Assembly (NCBI RefSeq): GCF_900199725.1
Contig: NZ_LT904904.1
Span: 282,412 to 346,411, forward strand
DNA: 64,000 bases
DNA from: Cytobacillus massiliigabonensis
GTDB lineage: Bacteria; Bacillota; Bacilli; Bacillales; Cytobacillaceae
Direction: 5' to 3'
The notes under the pieces are model-generated. The model ran no database searches and was not told the origin of the DNA. It saw only the letters and a list, made by a program, of their open reading frames with translations. The translations under genes were made by a program, and so were the position numbers. Shown here piece by piece: positions 1-9,748 of this stretch (the first letter of the stretch is position 1; every line of letters begins with the position of its first letter).

Positions 1-1427
1 ATCACCTTGTTTTATTTTTATTCCGAAAAAAAGAGCACTCCTTATTCTTTTTTGGAAATGTATGCCTTTTTATTGCGATCCGCGCTACGCTTCTCGAGGA
101 GGGACTTGCTTCTTATATCCTTCCATTTTTATCTTGGGAACTCGCAGTAAAGCTAGAATATTTAGGAGCATCACTTGGTGTCTTGTTTGTCTCCCTGTTT
201 ACATATACGCAATTTGCTAAAGACATGAATCAAAAGCTTAGAAATGCAATCATTGCTGCTATGTCTGTATACAGTTTATTCGTTATATTGACCCCAGCAG
301 TTGTATTTACAAGAACAATGATTCATTTTCAGGTGCTCATCATTCTTATTTTTCTTTATTTAATATCCGTTTATGTCACTGCCATTTTAAGAAAACGGGA
401 GAGCTCTCTATTAAATACGATCGCTATTCTAATGTTATTTGGAACAGTGATCAATGATATTTTGTATTTTAACAATGTCATAAAAACAACTGAACTAACC
501 TCTGTTGGTCTGCTATTCTTTTTATTTACTCAATCAATTATCTTATCCAAGCAATATTCTATGTCTTTTCTGCGAACGGAAAAACTGTCTCAGGATTTAG
601 CCATCCTTAATGCGTCATTGGAGCAGCAAGTGCATGACCGGACGATGGAGCTGCAGCATGCGAATATAGAGCTTCAAGCCGCAAATCAAAAGCTAAATGA
701 GGCTCATCAATCGAGAAGCAAATGGATTCATAATATTTCTCATGAAATTTCAAGTCCCTTAACAAATATCCGCGCATATACAAAGGGGATGCTGGATGGG
801 GTCATTCAAAGTGACAAAAACTATATACAGTTAGTCTATGAACAGAGCTTGTATTTATCTCGGATGCTGCATGACCTGCATGATATGACTGATATGGAAA
901 ATAAACAAATAAAATTTGATATGAAAAATGTAGATATTCAGGAGTACTGCAATAAATTATACCAAAAGTATAAATGGGATTTGGAGAAGCAGGGAATTAA
1001 TTTTGAATACAAAAGTTCACTTTCCGATCAAGAGGAAAATCGATTCGTCCTTATAGATGAGGTCCGGATTGAACAGGTGATTGTCAATCTATTAAATAAT
1101 GCACAAAGGTTCGTTCATGAGAATGGGAAGATAGTTTTAGAGCTAACGAATGAACCGGATGAGAAAATGATGATCAAAGTTAAGGACAACGGATTAGGAA
1201 TTGAAGAGGAAGAGCTTGGGTTGGTATTTAATCGTTTTTATAAGAATGGAAATCAAGGGAAATCACATAGCGGATCAGGGTTAGGATTAGCGATAGCAAA
1301 GGAAATAGTCGAATATCATAACGGAACTATTGGGGTAAAGAGCATAAAAGGGGAAGGCAGCTGCTTCTACTTTTTGCTTCCAATAAGGTTTAATGGGATA
1401 GAGGGACAGGAGTGTCGTCCCAATTAA
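1..1427 (+). CDS. 7TM sensor histidine kinase, 5' truncated by window edge
   Basis: A membrane sensor kinase whose start lies left of the window. The frame is open from base 3, so the first in-frame TTG at 183 is not the real start. The first ~190 visible codons form about six hydrophobic helices of the 7TMR-DISM type. A coiled coil (around bases 590-720) links them to a HisKA domain with SHEISSPL (His near base 741). The HATPase follows with N-box NLLNNAQ, G1 DNGLGI and G2 GSGLGLAI, so all catalytic boxes are present. No response regulator is visible; it may lie upstream, outside the window. The signal sensed is unknown. Kinase assignment is firm; the 7TMR-DISM assignment rests on the helix pattern. 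Confidence 0.9.
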   Translation, partial: HLVLFLFRKKEHSLFFFGNVCLFIAIRATLLEEGLASYILPFLSWELAVKLEYLGASLGVLFVSLFTYTQFAKDMNQKLRNAIIAAMSVYSLFVILTPAVVFTRTMIHFQVLIILIFLYLISVYVTAILRKRESSLLNTIAILMLFGTVINDILYFNNVIKTTELTSVGLLFFLFTQSIILSKQYSMSFLRTEKLSQDLAILNASLEQQVHDRTMELQHANIELQAANQKLNEAHQSRSKWIHNISHEISSPLTNIRAYTKGMLDGVIQSDKNYIQLVYEQSLYLSRMLHDLHDMTDMENKQIKFDMKNVDIQEYCNKLYQKYKWDLEKQGINFEYKSSLSDQEENRFVLIDEVRIEQVIVNLLNNAQRFVHENGKIVLELTNEPDEKMMIKVKDNGLGIEEEELGLVFNRFYKNGNQGKSHSGSGLGLAIAKEIVEYHNGTIGVKSIKGEGSCFYFLLPIRFNGIEGQECRPN

Positions 1428-1464
1428 ATCAGGTGGGACATGGAATTTCCCCAGAACAGGCAGT

Positions 1465-1914
1465 TCAATCCGATTTCCCGACTGAAATTGCTTTGTATTT
1501 CCACAAGGTATCCTCAATGCAGGAAAGCTGACTTTTTGTACATTGAATAATGACAGCAACTTCAGCTGATTTTTTCACTTTCTTCGAGCGGGGTTTGTTT
1601 TTATTTGGAAAAAAATATAAGGCATACCCAATGGCGAATCCAATAATTGCACCAAGAAGACCGCAAATAATGGGTCCTAAATACAGCTTAAATCCAACAC
1701 TGGCACCAATAACTGCACAGCCTGTAGCACTTGCCATGCCAATTTCAAAAGCATTTGAGTGGATATTTTGAGTTCTTCCTGGAATTTGAATGGGCGAAGG
1801 CATATCATCCATAAATATGACAAGGATCTGATTCTTTGAGATAGAGCTGTTCTCCAAAATAGTTAATACTTGCTCTAATTCAATTGATTGTTCAAACATC
1901 CCGATAATGATCAT
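1465..1914 (-). CDS. Small membrane protein with glycine-rich TM pair, unknown function
   Basis: This 149-aa protein is not one I recognise. Residues 1-50 look like a small soluble alpha/beta domain. Residues ~58-105 form two glycine-rich membrane helices (GCAVIGASVG, GLLGAIIGFAIGY). A basic stretch (KNKPRSKKVKK) and a second small alpha/beta domain follow. The layout resembles small stress-protein-like membrane proteins, but no family is claimed. The start is supported by AGGTG 9 nt upstream, inside the end of the gene before it. Only 5 bp separate it from that gene (1920-2687), so the two are very likely co-transcribed. Confidence 0.7.
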   Translation of the reverse strand: MIIIGMFEQSIELEQVLTILENSSISKNQILVIFMDDMPSPIQIPGRTQNIHSNAFEIGMASATGCAVIGASVGFKLYLGPIICGLLGAIIGFAIGYALYFFPNKNKPRSKKVKKSAEVAVIIQCTKSQLSCIEDTLWKYKAISVGKSD

Positions 1915-1919
1915 TTGAA

Positions 1920-2687
1920 TTACACCTGCTTATGGAAGATAAGAAAACTATCTTTTCCGTAACGTTTTGTAAGATACTGACGTTGTGAAATACGATAAAG
2001 TTTATTATGTTCAATTGTTGTAACATAGCCGTGATAGATGGCTCCGCCCATAACAGAGGGCATAAATAATAACCAATGCTGCTGCAGAATTAAGTTTGAA
2101 GCGTGGAGATTCCCAAGAAGTAATTGTAAAAGAGATTCATGAAGCCTTGAAAAGTATAGATAAATCCACCACCAAATCATTGCATAAAAGGCTAACCCAA
2201 ACCGGTGAACATATAGCTGCCCTAATCCTGGAAATAGAAAAGAGTAAAGAGCGCCAACGATTGGGTTTTTCCTATCTAAAAATTGAATTTCCAAAGGGAA
2301 AATGCCAATACGCGAGATTTGATCATTTTTTAAGCAAGTTAAATCATATACTTTATTTTGGTAAATAGCCAGGCGGTAACTATCCCAAATGCTTATCATA
2401 TAAATAATCAGATAGCCAAATGCCCATTTAGGCTGAACAACCGATTGTGCAAGTTCAAAATTCCCGCAAAAGGAGTAAATCATTGCATCGTTAATATGAG
2501 CAAACGTATTAGTAAAAACCTCAGAAAGTGATAAAAAGGTTGCTCTTATGTAGTGGTTAAGGAAATAATGCCCAAAACCAGGAAAAACAGCAGACCACCA
2601 TGCGATCAGAAGGGGACTTTGCTTTTGAAGATGCGTGATTCCAAATACACTCATTCTTGCAAGTGAAGGGCCGTGTTCATTCATCAT
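1920..2687 (-). CDS. Multi-spanning membrane protein with repeated FPG(F/L)G motif
   Basis: This 255-aa integral membrane protein has two related halves. Each contains a TM2/DUF5683-like turn: AVFPGFGHYFLN near residue 35 and FLFPGLGQLYVHR near residue 155. That suggests internal duplication of a small membrane module. Function unknown. I start at 2687, where AGAGGTG lies 9 nt upstream of ATG ATG. The longer reading to 2732 has no ribosome site. It lies between two other membrane-protein genes on the same strand. Confidence 0.65.
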   Translation of the reverse strand: MMNEHGPSLARMSVFGITHLQKQSPLLIAWWSAVFPGFGHYFLNHYIRATFLSLSEVFTNTFAHINDAMIYSFCGNFELAQSVVQPKWAFGYLIIYMISIWDSYRLAIYQNKVYDLTCLKNDQISRIGIFPLEIQFLDRKNPIVGALYSFLFPGLGQLYVHRFGLAFYAMIWWWIYLYFSRLHESLLQLLLGNLHASNLILQQHWLLFMPSVMGGAIYHGYVTTIEHNKLYRISQRQYLTKRYGKDSFLIFHKQV

Positions 2688-2755
2688 TATTAGAGCACCT
2701 CTTACGGAAGTAGCTTTACACTGGGTATACATAATGTTTTACAATTATTTACATT

Positions 2756-3613
2756 TTATTCAGGGTATGATGTCATGGATAATCTTTTATTAATGACACT
2801 TGTAAGCAGAACCAGCAATAATGACAAACCAATATAATATAACTGATCCCACCAAACAAGACTTTGAAGGATGCCTGCAGCTATTAGCAGCTGATTGACT
2901 GTAAACATCAGGATACTTGTTAAAGCATATTTTATCCACTTCGTTTTCCTGCTGATATGAATAATTAGGCAGTAATATAAAGAATCGATTAAAAAGAATA
3001 TATCTGCAAAAGCAATGGTATCTCGTTCCAGATATTCAAACCATCCAGGATTGTATATACGATTTGAGAAAAAAATAATTGGCAGAAGATGGGCGCTGCA
3101 TGAAATAGAAACAATGGCTAAATAAAGAATCAAGTTATGTTTAAATCTGCTTGAAAGATTTAAAATCCATTGATAAATAATCTTTGCAGTTGCAAAGTAG
3201 AATGGCAACCCAAGCCCTGTAAATGCTAACCGCCACCAATTATGCGAATAGATTTGCAGTTCTAGAAAAAGCCACTCAATGCCGACAAAAATACCGGCAA
3301 AAAGGAAAATCCAAATCCAGTTTAAATGAAACGTAGCAATTAAGGTTGCAATAACTGGCAAAGCAAATGCATTTGAGGCAAAGGCACCTAAGTTACTGTC
3401 ATAAAAGGGATGATCTTTGACGAATTTAGGATAATATTCATAGCTTCCTAAAAAACTAAAAATGACCGTTTCGATAATAAAGCCGATGCCAATCATAGCT
3501 AATAAAAGGAAGAGAGTTCCTGTATTTCTTTTTTTAAAAAGATTAAAAATAAAAATGGAAATACTTAAAAAGATGAGAGCTAGAAACCAATATGAATTAT
3601 ACACACTGATCAC
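2756..3613 (-). CDS. Polytopic membrane protein, unknown function
   Basis: A 285-aa, strongly hydrophobic protein with about nine predicted membrane helices and short loops. No catalytic motif is visible. It is rich in Trp and Tyr near helix ends (for example YSHNWWRLAFTGLGLPFYF). It is the first gene of a three-gene minus-strand run (2756, 1920, 1465) that all encode membrane proteins, with a 68-bp gap before the next, so an operon is likely. It is divergent from the DUF2804 gene at 3736. Confidence 0.65.
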   Translation of the reverse strand: MISVYNSYWFLALIFLSISIFIFNLFKKRNTGTLFLLLAMIGIGFIIETVIFSFLGSYEYYPKFVKDHPFYDSNLGAFASNAFALPVIATLIATFHLNWIWIFLFAGIFVGIEWLFLELQIYSHNWWRLAFTGLGLPFYFATAKIIYQWILNLSSRFKHNLILYLAIVSISCSAHLLPIIFFSNRIYNPGWFEYLERDTIAFADIFFLIDSLYYCLIIHISRKTKWIKYALTSILMFTVNQLLIAAGILQSLVWWDQLYYIGLSLLLVLLTSVINKRLSMTSYPE

Positions 3614-3735
3614 TCCGATAAAACGAGAATATATATTAATATGTACGAATGCCAGAATAATATTCAGCTTCGAAAACTGAATTCATTTTAAGTCTGCAAG
3701 AGATAGTAGAGTTCCAGAATGAGGTATACATAGAG

Positions 3736-4767
3736 ATGGGGGTTAAGAGGATGGCAAGAGAAATAACAGAACGAGCAGATATGTGTGATGAGAAAGGCAG
3801 ATTGACCAAAAACAGCATCGGATGGGCAAGGCATCCGCTGTTTAACTGCAATTTGTCTGGAAGTTTCTTGCGAAAGAAGAAGTGGAATTATTGGTGTGTA
3901 ACAAGCCCAGAGTTCTTGTTTTCAGTTACCATTTCTCATTTGGATTATGCTGCTGTTGTATTTGTGTATGTGCTAGATTTACAGAATCTTAGCTTTCAGG
4001 AGCAGACAACCCTCGTTCCTTTTGGATTTGGCTGCAGGATGCCAGTAGAGGTGAATGCCTCTGTGAAATTTGAAGGAAAGCAAATGGCTATTTCATTTGA
4101 AGAAAAGGGAGATTCCACAAGTATACATGTCCATTGTCCGCATTTTAGCGGGAAGGATAAGCCGTTAGTTGCTGATGTACAAGTTGAACGCCCAGAAGGA
4201 CATGAATCGATTAATGTCGTTGTGCCGTGGAGTGAAACACGATTTCAGTTTACTTCAAAACAAACAGCACTTCCCGCGGCTGGAACAGTCCATTGGAATG
4301 GGAAGGAATACATATTTAAAAGCAATAATGCCTTTGGCTGCCTGGATTTTGGCAGAGGAATCTGGCCCTATCATTCGACATGGAATTGGGCGCAAGCTGC
4401 GGGGGTTGTCAATGGCAGATCGGTTGGACTCAATTTTGGCGGTCAATGGACCGATGGAACTGGACAGACTGAAAATGGGATTGTCGTCGACAGCAGGCTT
4501 AGCAAAATAAATGAAGATATCATTTGGGATTATGATAGCAGCAACTATATGAAGCCTTGGACATTGAGAACAGATAGGACTGATCAAGTTCTTCTAACTT
4601 TTCAGCCATTGTTTGAGCGAAAAGCAGCAACGAATGCCTGGATTATTCGTTCCGCCGTTCACCAAATGATTGGCACATTTAACGGGTATATTCGAACGAA
4701 TGAAGGGGAAACGATAATGATTGAATCCTTTGTAGGGTGGGCAGAGGATCATGAGGCAAGCTGGTGA
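3736..4767 (+). CDS. DUF2804 family protein
   Basis: A 343-aa soluble protein with no signal peptide. It matches the DUF2804 pattern: an early RxGWARHPLFNCNL stretch, a long beta-rich body, and the conserved core NxxFGCLDFGRGIWPYHSTWNWAQAAG followed by GLNFGGQWTDGTGxTENG. The family is common in bacilli, and its fold recalls AttH/lipocalin-like hydroxyneurosporene-synthase relatives, but its biochemical role is not established. GAGG lies ~12 nt upstream of the ATG; an alternative ATG at 3751 is possible. It is monocistronic: the next gene has its own promoter. Confidence 0.8.
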   Translation: MGVKRMAREITERADMCDEKGRLTKNSIGWARHPLFNCNLSGSFLRKKKWNYWCVTSPEFLFSVTISHLDYAAVVFVYVLDLQNLSFQEQTTLVPFGFGCRMPVEVNASVKFEGKQMAISFEEKGDSTSIHVHCPHFSGKDKPLVADVQVERPEGHESINVVVPWSETRFQFTSKQTALPAAGTVHWNGKEYIFKSNNAFGCLDFGRGIWPYHSTWNWAQAAGVVNGRSVGLNFGGQWTDGTGQTENGIVVDSRLSKINEDIIWDYDSSNYMKPWTLRTDRTDQVLLTFQPLFERKAATNAWIIRSAVHQMIGTFNGYIRTNEGETIMIESFVGWAEDHEASW

Positions 4768-4813
4768 GTTCAGCAAATCTAGTTCTTTGGAATCATGTTC
4801 CAATTATCTTGAG

Positions 4814-4842
4814 TTGACAGAATTAACTCACTACTGTAGGAT
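4814..4842 (+). promoter_or_regulatory. SigmaA-type promoter of lysine-riboswitch transporter operon
   Basis: TTGACA (4814-4819), a 17-bp spacer and TAGGAT (4837-4842) give a near-consensus vegetative promoter. Predicted start near 4849, just upstream of the lysine riboswitch. Confidence 0.65.
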
Positions 4843-4860
4843 AATAAATATAATTTAATA

Positions 4861-5058
4861 AGACCTCATCTTTGCTGATGAGGTAGAGGCGCGGTATTTA
4901 ATAGTCTTTAGTGGAGCTTGAGAAGCTAGGATGCTAGAGAGAAGGAAATATCGCCGAAGCTTGTAATATTTCTCAGTATTGCTTGCTGGGTCTGCAGTTA
5001 AGAGCTGCAGGACTGTCTCAACGAACTTACCCGGTTTGTTGAGTTGTGCTATCTCATT
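4861..5058 (+). promoter_or_regulatory. Lysine riboswitch (L-box)
   Basis: The aptamer runs from about 4879 to 5058. Conserved L-box segments appear in order: GTAGAGGCGCG, AATAGT, ATCGCCGAAGC, TTGCTGGGTCTGCAG, CAGGACTGTCTC and the closing GTGCTATCTCAT that pairs with ATGAGGTAG to form P1. It is followed by a strong terminator at 5099-5133, giving a transcription-termination switch in which lysine shuts off the downstream ABC transporter. An extra perfect 8-bp hairpin at 4863-4884 (ACCTCATC/GATGAGGT) sequesters the 5' strand of P1. Confidence 0.9.
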
Positions 5059-5098
5059 TAGGGAAAGAAGAGGGATTTTGGGGCAAACTATAAACGTT

Positions 5099-5133
5099 GC
5101 GACCTGAGTTCATCTCAGGTCGCTTTTTGTTTT
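5099..5133 (+). terminator. Riboswitch-controlled intrinsic terminator
   Basis: GCGACCTGAG/CTCAGGTCGC stem with a short loop, followed by CTTTTTGTTTTT. It lies between the lysine aptamer and the transporter genes, so it is the expression platform. Confidence 0.85.
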
Positions 5134-5206
5134 TAGTAAAATGCCTAAAGGCAAGAGGTCAAGCATATATTAGACTATTAAATCAAATAAATAGGGGGAA
5201 AATAGC

Positions 5207-6061
5207 ATGAGAAAAAAATTATCAGTATTTTTAGCGATAGCTCTTTCAGCCATTATTCTATTAGCAGGCTGTGGAACAAGCGGTGGTTCAGATAAGAAGA
5301 CAGAAGGCTCAGGATCATCATCAGAAAAAGATACCTTTAAAGTAGGATTGGAAGCTGGCTATGCACCATTCAACTGGACGCAAATGGATGATTCAAATGG
5401 CGGGGTCAAAATTGATGGCAATGCAGAATATGCAGGCGGATACGATGTAGAAATTGCAAAGAAAATTGCTGAAGGCTTAGGCAAAGAGCTAGTGATTGTG
5501 AAAACAGAATGGGATGGACTTGTACCATCACTAACTTCAGGGAAAATTGATGCAATCATTGCAGGGATGTCACCGACAGCAGAACGTAAAGAGACAATTG
5601 ATTTCTCTGATAACTATTACAAATCAGATTTAATTATGGTTGTAAAAAAAGGCGGAAAGTATGAAGGTGCAACTTCGATCCAAGATTTTAAAGGTGCAAA
5701 GATAACGGCACAGTTAAATACATTCCACTATTCAGTCATTGATCAAATTGATGGAGTGGAAAAAAAGCCAGCAATGGATAACTTCCCAGCGATGCGCGTA
5801 GCGCTGGAATCAGGCGTAATTGACGGATATGTTTCTGAGCGTCCAGAAGGTGTTAGTGCATCAGCTGCAAATGATAACTTTGCGATGGTTGAATTCACAG
5901 AAGGATTTGAGACGTCTGAGGATGATACGGCAATCGCGGTCGGTGTTGCAAAAGACAGTGAACTGACAGCAAAAATTAATGAAATATTAGCTGGAATTTC
6001 TGAAGAAGATCGCATCGGTATTATGGATGCTGCCATTAAAAATCAGCCAGCAGCAGAATAA
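5207..6061 (+). CDS. Amino-acid ABC transporter substrate-binding lipoprotein (probably lysine)
   Basis: A 284-aa extracytoplasmic solute receptor of family 3. The lipoprotein signal ends in LLAGC with the lipid-anchored Cys at 22. The mature protein starts with a Ser/Gly/Lys linker and then shows family motifs: FKVGLEAGYAPFNW, GGYDVEIAKKIAEGLG, the ligand-contact region around DAIIAGMSPTAERK, and FSDNYY. It is first in an operon with the permease and ATPase. Its place behind a lysine riboswitch makes lysine, or another basic amino acid, the most likely substrate; that is inference. RBS AGGGGG precedes the ATG. Confidence 0.9.
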   Translation: MRKKLSVFLAIALSAIILLAGCGTSGGSDKKTEGSGSSSEKDTFKVGLEAGYAPFNWTQMDDSNGGVKIDGNAEYAGGYDVEIAKKIAEGLGKELVIVKTEWDGLVPSLTSGKIDAIIAGMSPTAERKETIDFSDNYYKSDLIMVVKKGGKYEGATSIQDFKGAKITAQLNTFHYSVIDQIDGVEKKPAMDNFPAMRVALESGVIDGYVSERPEGVSASAANDNFAMVEFTEGFETSEDDTAIAVGVAKDSELTAKINEILAGISEEDRIGIMDAAIKNQPAAE

Positions 6062-6124
6062 TGGTTTGTGAAGCCGGCTGCATCAGCAATGTAGTCGGTT
6101 TCCAAGTTTAAGGAGAGGATACGA

Positions 6125-6889
6125 ATGGATTTGAGTTTTGAATGGATTATTAAAATTATTGAAACAAACTGGCCGATGTTTCTGCGCGGAGCTGGCGTAA
6201 CCCTCTTAATTGCATTGATCGGAACACTTTTTGGGGCATTAATCGGGTTATTGGCAGGGATTATCCGCACCATTCCAATCCCTGAAAGAGGGGCGAAGAA
6301 AAGCCTCTTAAAATTCATTAATATCATTCTATCCGCGTATATAGAGTTTTTCCGTGGCACACCGATGATTGTACAAGCGATGGTTATCTTCTATGGTTCT
6401 GCTGCAGCATTTGGCTGGCAAATGAATCCGATTATTGCAGGGATCGTTATTGTAGCAATCAATACTGGGGCATATATGGCTGAAATTGTCCGCGGAGGAA
6501 TTATTTCAGTTGATGCAGGACAGTATGAAGCAGCCCAAGCCATTGGCATGAATCACTTTCAAACAATGACACATGTTGTGATGCCGCAGGTTATTCGCAA
6601 TATTTTACCGGCAACAGGCAATCAATTTATTATTAATATTAAAGATACGGCGGTATTAAGTGTCATTTCCGTTACCGAGTTATTTTTCCAGACAAAGACA
6701 GTGGCAGGCAATAACTTTAGATATTTTGAAGCATTCTTTATTGTATGTATCATTTATTTTATTTTGACATATGCAGTTACTTTAATTCTTCGCTACTTTG
6801 AAAGAAAGCTAGATGGTCCGGATAATTATACGGTCGTAGGCAATCAAGTTCAGATAGAAGCAGGAGAAAATAAAGGCATTGGGCAATGA
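6125..6889 (+). CDS. Polar amino-acid ABC transporter permease
   Basis: A 254-aa inner-membrane component of the HisMQ type. The first helix region ([23 protein letters not shown]) is followed by the [10 protein letters not shown] segment typical of the family. The EAA coupling loop reads [21 protein letters not shown]. The C-terminus is hydrophilic. It lies 63 bp after the binding protein and just before the ATPase gene, and forms the membrane channel of the lysine-riboswitch-controlled importer. Confidence 0.92.
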   Translation: MDLSFEWIIKIIETNWPMFLRGAGVTLLIALIGTLFGALIGLLAGIIRTIPIPERGAKKSLLKFINIILSAYIEFFRGTPMIVQAMVIFYGSAAAFGWQMNPIIAGIVIVAINTGAYMAEIVRGGIISVDAGQYEAAQAIGMNHFQTMTHVVMPQVIRNILPATGNQFIINIKDTAVLSVISVTELFFQTKTVAGNNFRYFEAFFIVCIIYFILTYAVTLILRYFERKLDGPDNYTVVGNQVQIEAGENKGIGQ

Positions 6890-6906
6890 TGGAGAAGGAG
6901 GACAAT

Positions 6907-7647
6907 ATGGAAACAGTCATTGATATTCAACGTTTGAGCAAGTCCTTTGGAGACCATGAAGTATTAAAAGACATTCATTTCTCAGTGAATAAAGGAGAAG
7001 TTGTCTGTATTATTGGTTCTTCAGGTTCGGGAAAATCCACTCTTCTTCGCTGTGTCAATCTCTTAGAAAAACCGAGCGGCGGCAAAATTATTTATAATGG
7101 AGAAAATATTCTCGATGATAAGCATGATATACATGCCTACCGAAGAAGATTAGGCATGGTATTCCAGCAATTTAACTTATTTAATAATCATAATGTATTA
7201 GGCAATTGTGTTGTCGGCCAAATGAAGGTATTAAAGCGCTCAAAGGAAGAAGCAGAAAAGGTAGCGCTGAAATACTTAAAAGTGGTTGGGATGGACAGAT
7301 TTGTGAATGCGAAGCCAAGACAGCTGTCTGGCGGGCAAAAACAGCGGGTCGCTATCGCTAGAGCCCTTTCGATGGAACCCGATGTGCTGCTGTTCGATGA
7401 ACCAACCTCTGCACTTGATCCTGAGATGGTAGGAGAAGTGCTTAAGGTGATGAAAGAGCTTGCTGAGTCAGGCTTAACGATGCTAATCGTTACGCATGAA
7501 ATGGAATTTGCCAAGGAAGTATCTGATCGAGTCGTTTTTATGGACAAAGGGGTTATAGCAGAAGAAGGAAGCCCAGAACAGATTTTTAATCATCCAACTG
7601 GGGAGCGTACGAGAGAGTTTTTAAAACGTACATTAAAACAAATCTGA
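6907..7647 (+). CDS. Polar amino-acid ABC transporter ATPase
   Basis: A 246-aa nucleotide-binding subunit with Walker [10 protein letters not shown], the FQQFNLF Q-loop, signature LSGGQKQR, Walker B VLLFDEPT and switch His in VTHEME. I place the start at 6907 because GGAGG lies 5 nt upstream; an upstream ATG at 6886 would overlap the permease stop by 4 bp but has a weaker site. Last gene of the transporter operon; a terminator follows at 7693-7737. Confidence 0.92.
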   Translation: METVIDIQRLSKSFGDHEVLKDIHFSVNKGEVVCIIGSSGSGKSTLLRCVNLLEKPSGGKIIYNGENILDDKHDIHAYRRRLGMVFQQFNLFNNHNVLGNCVVGQMKVLKRSKEEAEKVALKYLKVVGMDRFVNAKPRQLSGGQKQRVAIARALSMEPDVLLFDEPTSALDPEMVGEVLKVMKELAESGLTMLIVTHEMEFAKEVSDRVVFMDKGVIAEEGSPEQIFNHPTGERTREFLKRTLKQI

Positions 7648-7692
7648 ATTTTTTAACAAACCATGTCAAACTATGTCAAATAAAGTCGATAT

Positions 7693-7740
7693 AAAGAGAA
7701 GGACATTCATTAGCTGTAAATGAATTTCCTTCTCTTTATT
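7693..7740 (+). terminator. Intrinsic terminator of transporter operon
   Basis: AAAGAGAAGGACATTCAT pairs with ATGAATTTCCTTCTCTTT (one mismatch region), with flanking A and T tracts, 45 bp after the ATPase stop. Confidence 0.75.
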
Positions 7741-7835
7741 TATTTCGAAAATGAATTAAATCATGTAAATATGGAGGGAGCACTGTAAATTTAGTATAAT
7801 CTCAAACCCAAACCCAATAAAAATAGGTGATCAAA

Positions 7836-9524
7836 TTGAAAAAATTAAAACTAGGCATGAAGATAAATTTAATGTTTCTGGCCATTATTCTTTCATTATC
7901 AACAATTATAGGCATCGTTGTTAATCATGAAATAACACAGGGAGTTAAGCAATTTGCAATAGAAAAGGCAAAAGCGGATTTAACTTTAGCATATAAATAT
8001 ATTGATGTTAAATATCCGGGAGAATGGACAATTAAGGATGGGCAGCTCTACAAGGGGACGACTCTAATAAATGAAAATGATGATATAGTCGATGAAATCG
8101 GCGGCGATACTGAAGATACAGTGACAATCTTTCAAGGGGATACACGTGTTTCGACTAATGTCATGAAAGATGGGAAGCGTGCGATTGGAACACAAGTATC
8201 ACAAAAGGTCTCAGATGTTGTACTAAAAAACGGGGAACATTACTATGGGGAAGCGAATGCTGCAGGACATATTTATCAGTCAGCCTACATGCCAATTAAA
8301 AATACGAGCGGGGAGATCATAGGTATTTTTTACGTGGGTGCCTCTCAAAGTATTATTGAAAGCATTTTATCTAGTTTCTTAGTGAAATTTATTACTATTC
8401 TTTGTGTAGTCATCGTTGTTTCTGCTCTTGCTACCTACTGGTTTACAAAAAGAATGAAAAAAAGACTAGCAAATATTACGTCAGCTCTTGAATTAGCAAA
8501 GGATGGGGATTTCACCTCTCATATCAAGGATTATACGGGAGATGAATTAAATGATCTTTCTATTAGTTTCAATAGAATGGCAGAAAACCTTAAACAAATG
8601 ATAAATGAAGTGAATGTTGCTTCCGAACAAGTTGCTGCTTCCTCGGATGAGTTAACAGCTAGTGCCGAACAGACAAGCCAGGCAACGGAAATCATTACCG
8701 ACACCATACAGCTTGTAGCGCAAGGAGCAGAACATTCTACGGTAAGTGTACAGGAAAGTGCAGTAGCTTTAGAGGAGGTTTCAAAAGGGGTACAATCTAT
8801 TGCAGAAACGGCTTCATTTATTTCTGAAGCTAGTTCTCAGGCTTCACAAAAGGCGAAGGATGGCGGTGTATATGTGGACAGGACTGTTCAGCAAATTAAT
8901 GCAATCAGCCATTCAGTGAATGAAAGCGGGGAAGTCTTTCAATCGTTAGATCAGCGGTCAAAGGAAATTGGAGATATAACGAAGGTTATTTCAGACATCT
9001 CAGATCAGACGAATTTGTTAGCATTAAATGCAGCGATTGAAGCAGCCAGAGCGGGAGAGCATGGAAAGGGATTTGCTGTCGTTGCTGATGAGGTTCGAAA
9101 ATTAGCAGAGCAGTCGCAGCAATCGTCTGCCCAAATTTCAAACTTAATTGTTGAAATTCAACAGGACATGGTGCATTCCAACAAATCTATTGAGCAAGTA
9201 ACGAGGGATGTTAAGGCAGGGCTTGAGATCGTTGAACAAACGGAGGGGAGCTTTAACGAGATTCTTCATTTTATGGATAATCTTGCAGCTAAAATTCATG
9301 ATTTGGCAGCCACTGCAGAACAGGTCTCCGCAAGTATTGAAGAAGTGTCTGCGACGGTAACTAGTATTACAGAAATATCATCAGGAACTTCTGACCATTC
9401 TAAAAATGTGGCGGCATCAGCGGAAGAACAGCTTGCTTCTATGAAGGAAATATCCATATCTGCCCAATCATTATCAAATTTAGCTGAAGATTTACAGATT
9501 TTAATTGGAAGATTTAAAATCTAG
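7836..9524 (+). CDS. Methyl-accepting chemotaxis protein with single Cache domain
   Basis: A 562-aa chemoreceptor. An N-terminal helix ([17 protein letters not shown]) leads into an extracellular sensor of about 150 residues that resembles a single Cache (sCache_3) domain ([21 protein letters not shown]). A second helix (~residues 190-210) precedes a HAMP domain and a long signalling coiled coil with the hairpin tip [19 protein letters not shown]. It should signal to CheA/CheW; the ligand is unknown, though small organic acids are common for such domains. I start at TTG 7836, with AGGTGA 5-6 nt upstream; GTG 7827 has no site. Confidence 0.9.
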   Translation: MKKLKLGMKINLMFLAIILSLSTIIGIVVNHEITQGVKQFAIEKAKADLTLAYKYIDVKYPGEWTIKDGQLYKGTTLINENDDIVDEIGGDTEDTVTIFQGDTRVSTNVMKDGKRAIGTQVSQKVSDVVLKNGEHYYGEANAAGHIYQSAYMPIKNTSGEIIGIFYVGASQSIIESILSSFLVKFITILCVVIVVSALATYWFTKRMKKRLANITSALELAKDGDFTSHIKDYTGDELNDLSISFNRMAENLKQMINEVNVASEQVAASSDELTASAEQTSQATEIITDTIQLVAQGAEHSTVSVQESAVALEEVSKGVQSIAETASFISEASSQASQKAKDGGVYVDRTVQQINAISHSVNESGEVFQSLDQRSKEIGDITKVISDISDQTNLLALNAAIEAARAGEHGKGFAVVADEVRKLAEQSQQSSAQISNLIVEIQQDMVHSNKSIEQVTRDVKAGLEIVEQTEGSFNEILHFMDNLAAKIHDLAATAEQVSASIEEVSATVTSITEISSGTSDHSKNVAASAEEQLASMKEISISAQSLSNLAEDLQILIGRFKI

Positions 9525-9594
9525 TAGAAATAAGATAAAGTTGTGATTAGCTATCTTTTATAGTTAAAGGATAAGAATCACTTCTGCCTAAAGA

Positions 9595-9640
9595 GGAGAA
9601 GAAGACACCAAAGTCTGGTGAAATTCTTCTTCTTTTTGTT
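9595..9640 (+). terminator. Intrinsic terminator after chemoreceptor
   Basis: Hairpin AGAAGAAGA-CACCA / TGGTG-AAATTCTTCTTCT followed by TTTTTG, 70 bp after the chemoreceptor stop. Confidence 0.65.
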
Positions 9641-9748
9641 ATGAAAAAGAAATTCAAATTGAAAACGCCTTCATTAAAAATCCTAATAAATATATATGAA
9701 AACTAGCGTATAATGAGTTTTATTAAGTATTAACAGGAGCAGTGACCA

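Noticed and set aside
183-1427. Treating TTG 183 as the start of the histidine kinase
   Set aside because: The frame is open to base 3 and upstream codons encode further hydrophobic helices of the sensor domain, so the gene is cut by the window edge.
2096-2368. Plus-strand 90-codon frame with a plausible-looking N-terminus
   Set aside because: It is antisense to the 255-aa membrane protein gene, whose helix pattern and coupled neighbour are convincing. The frame has no family match I recognise.
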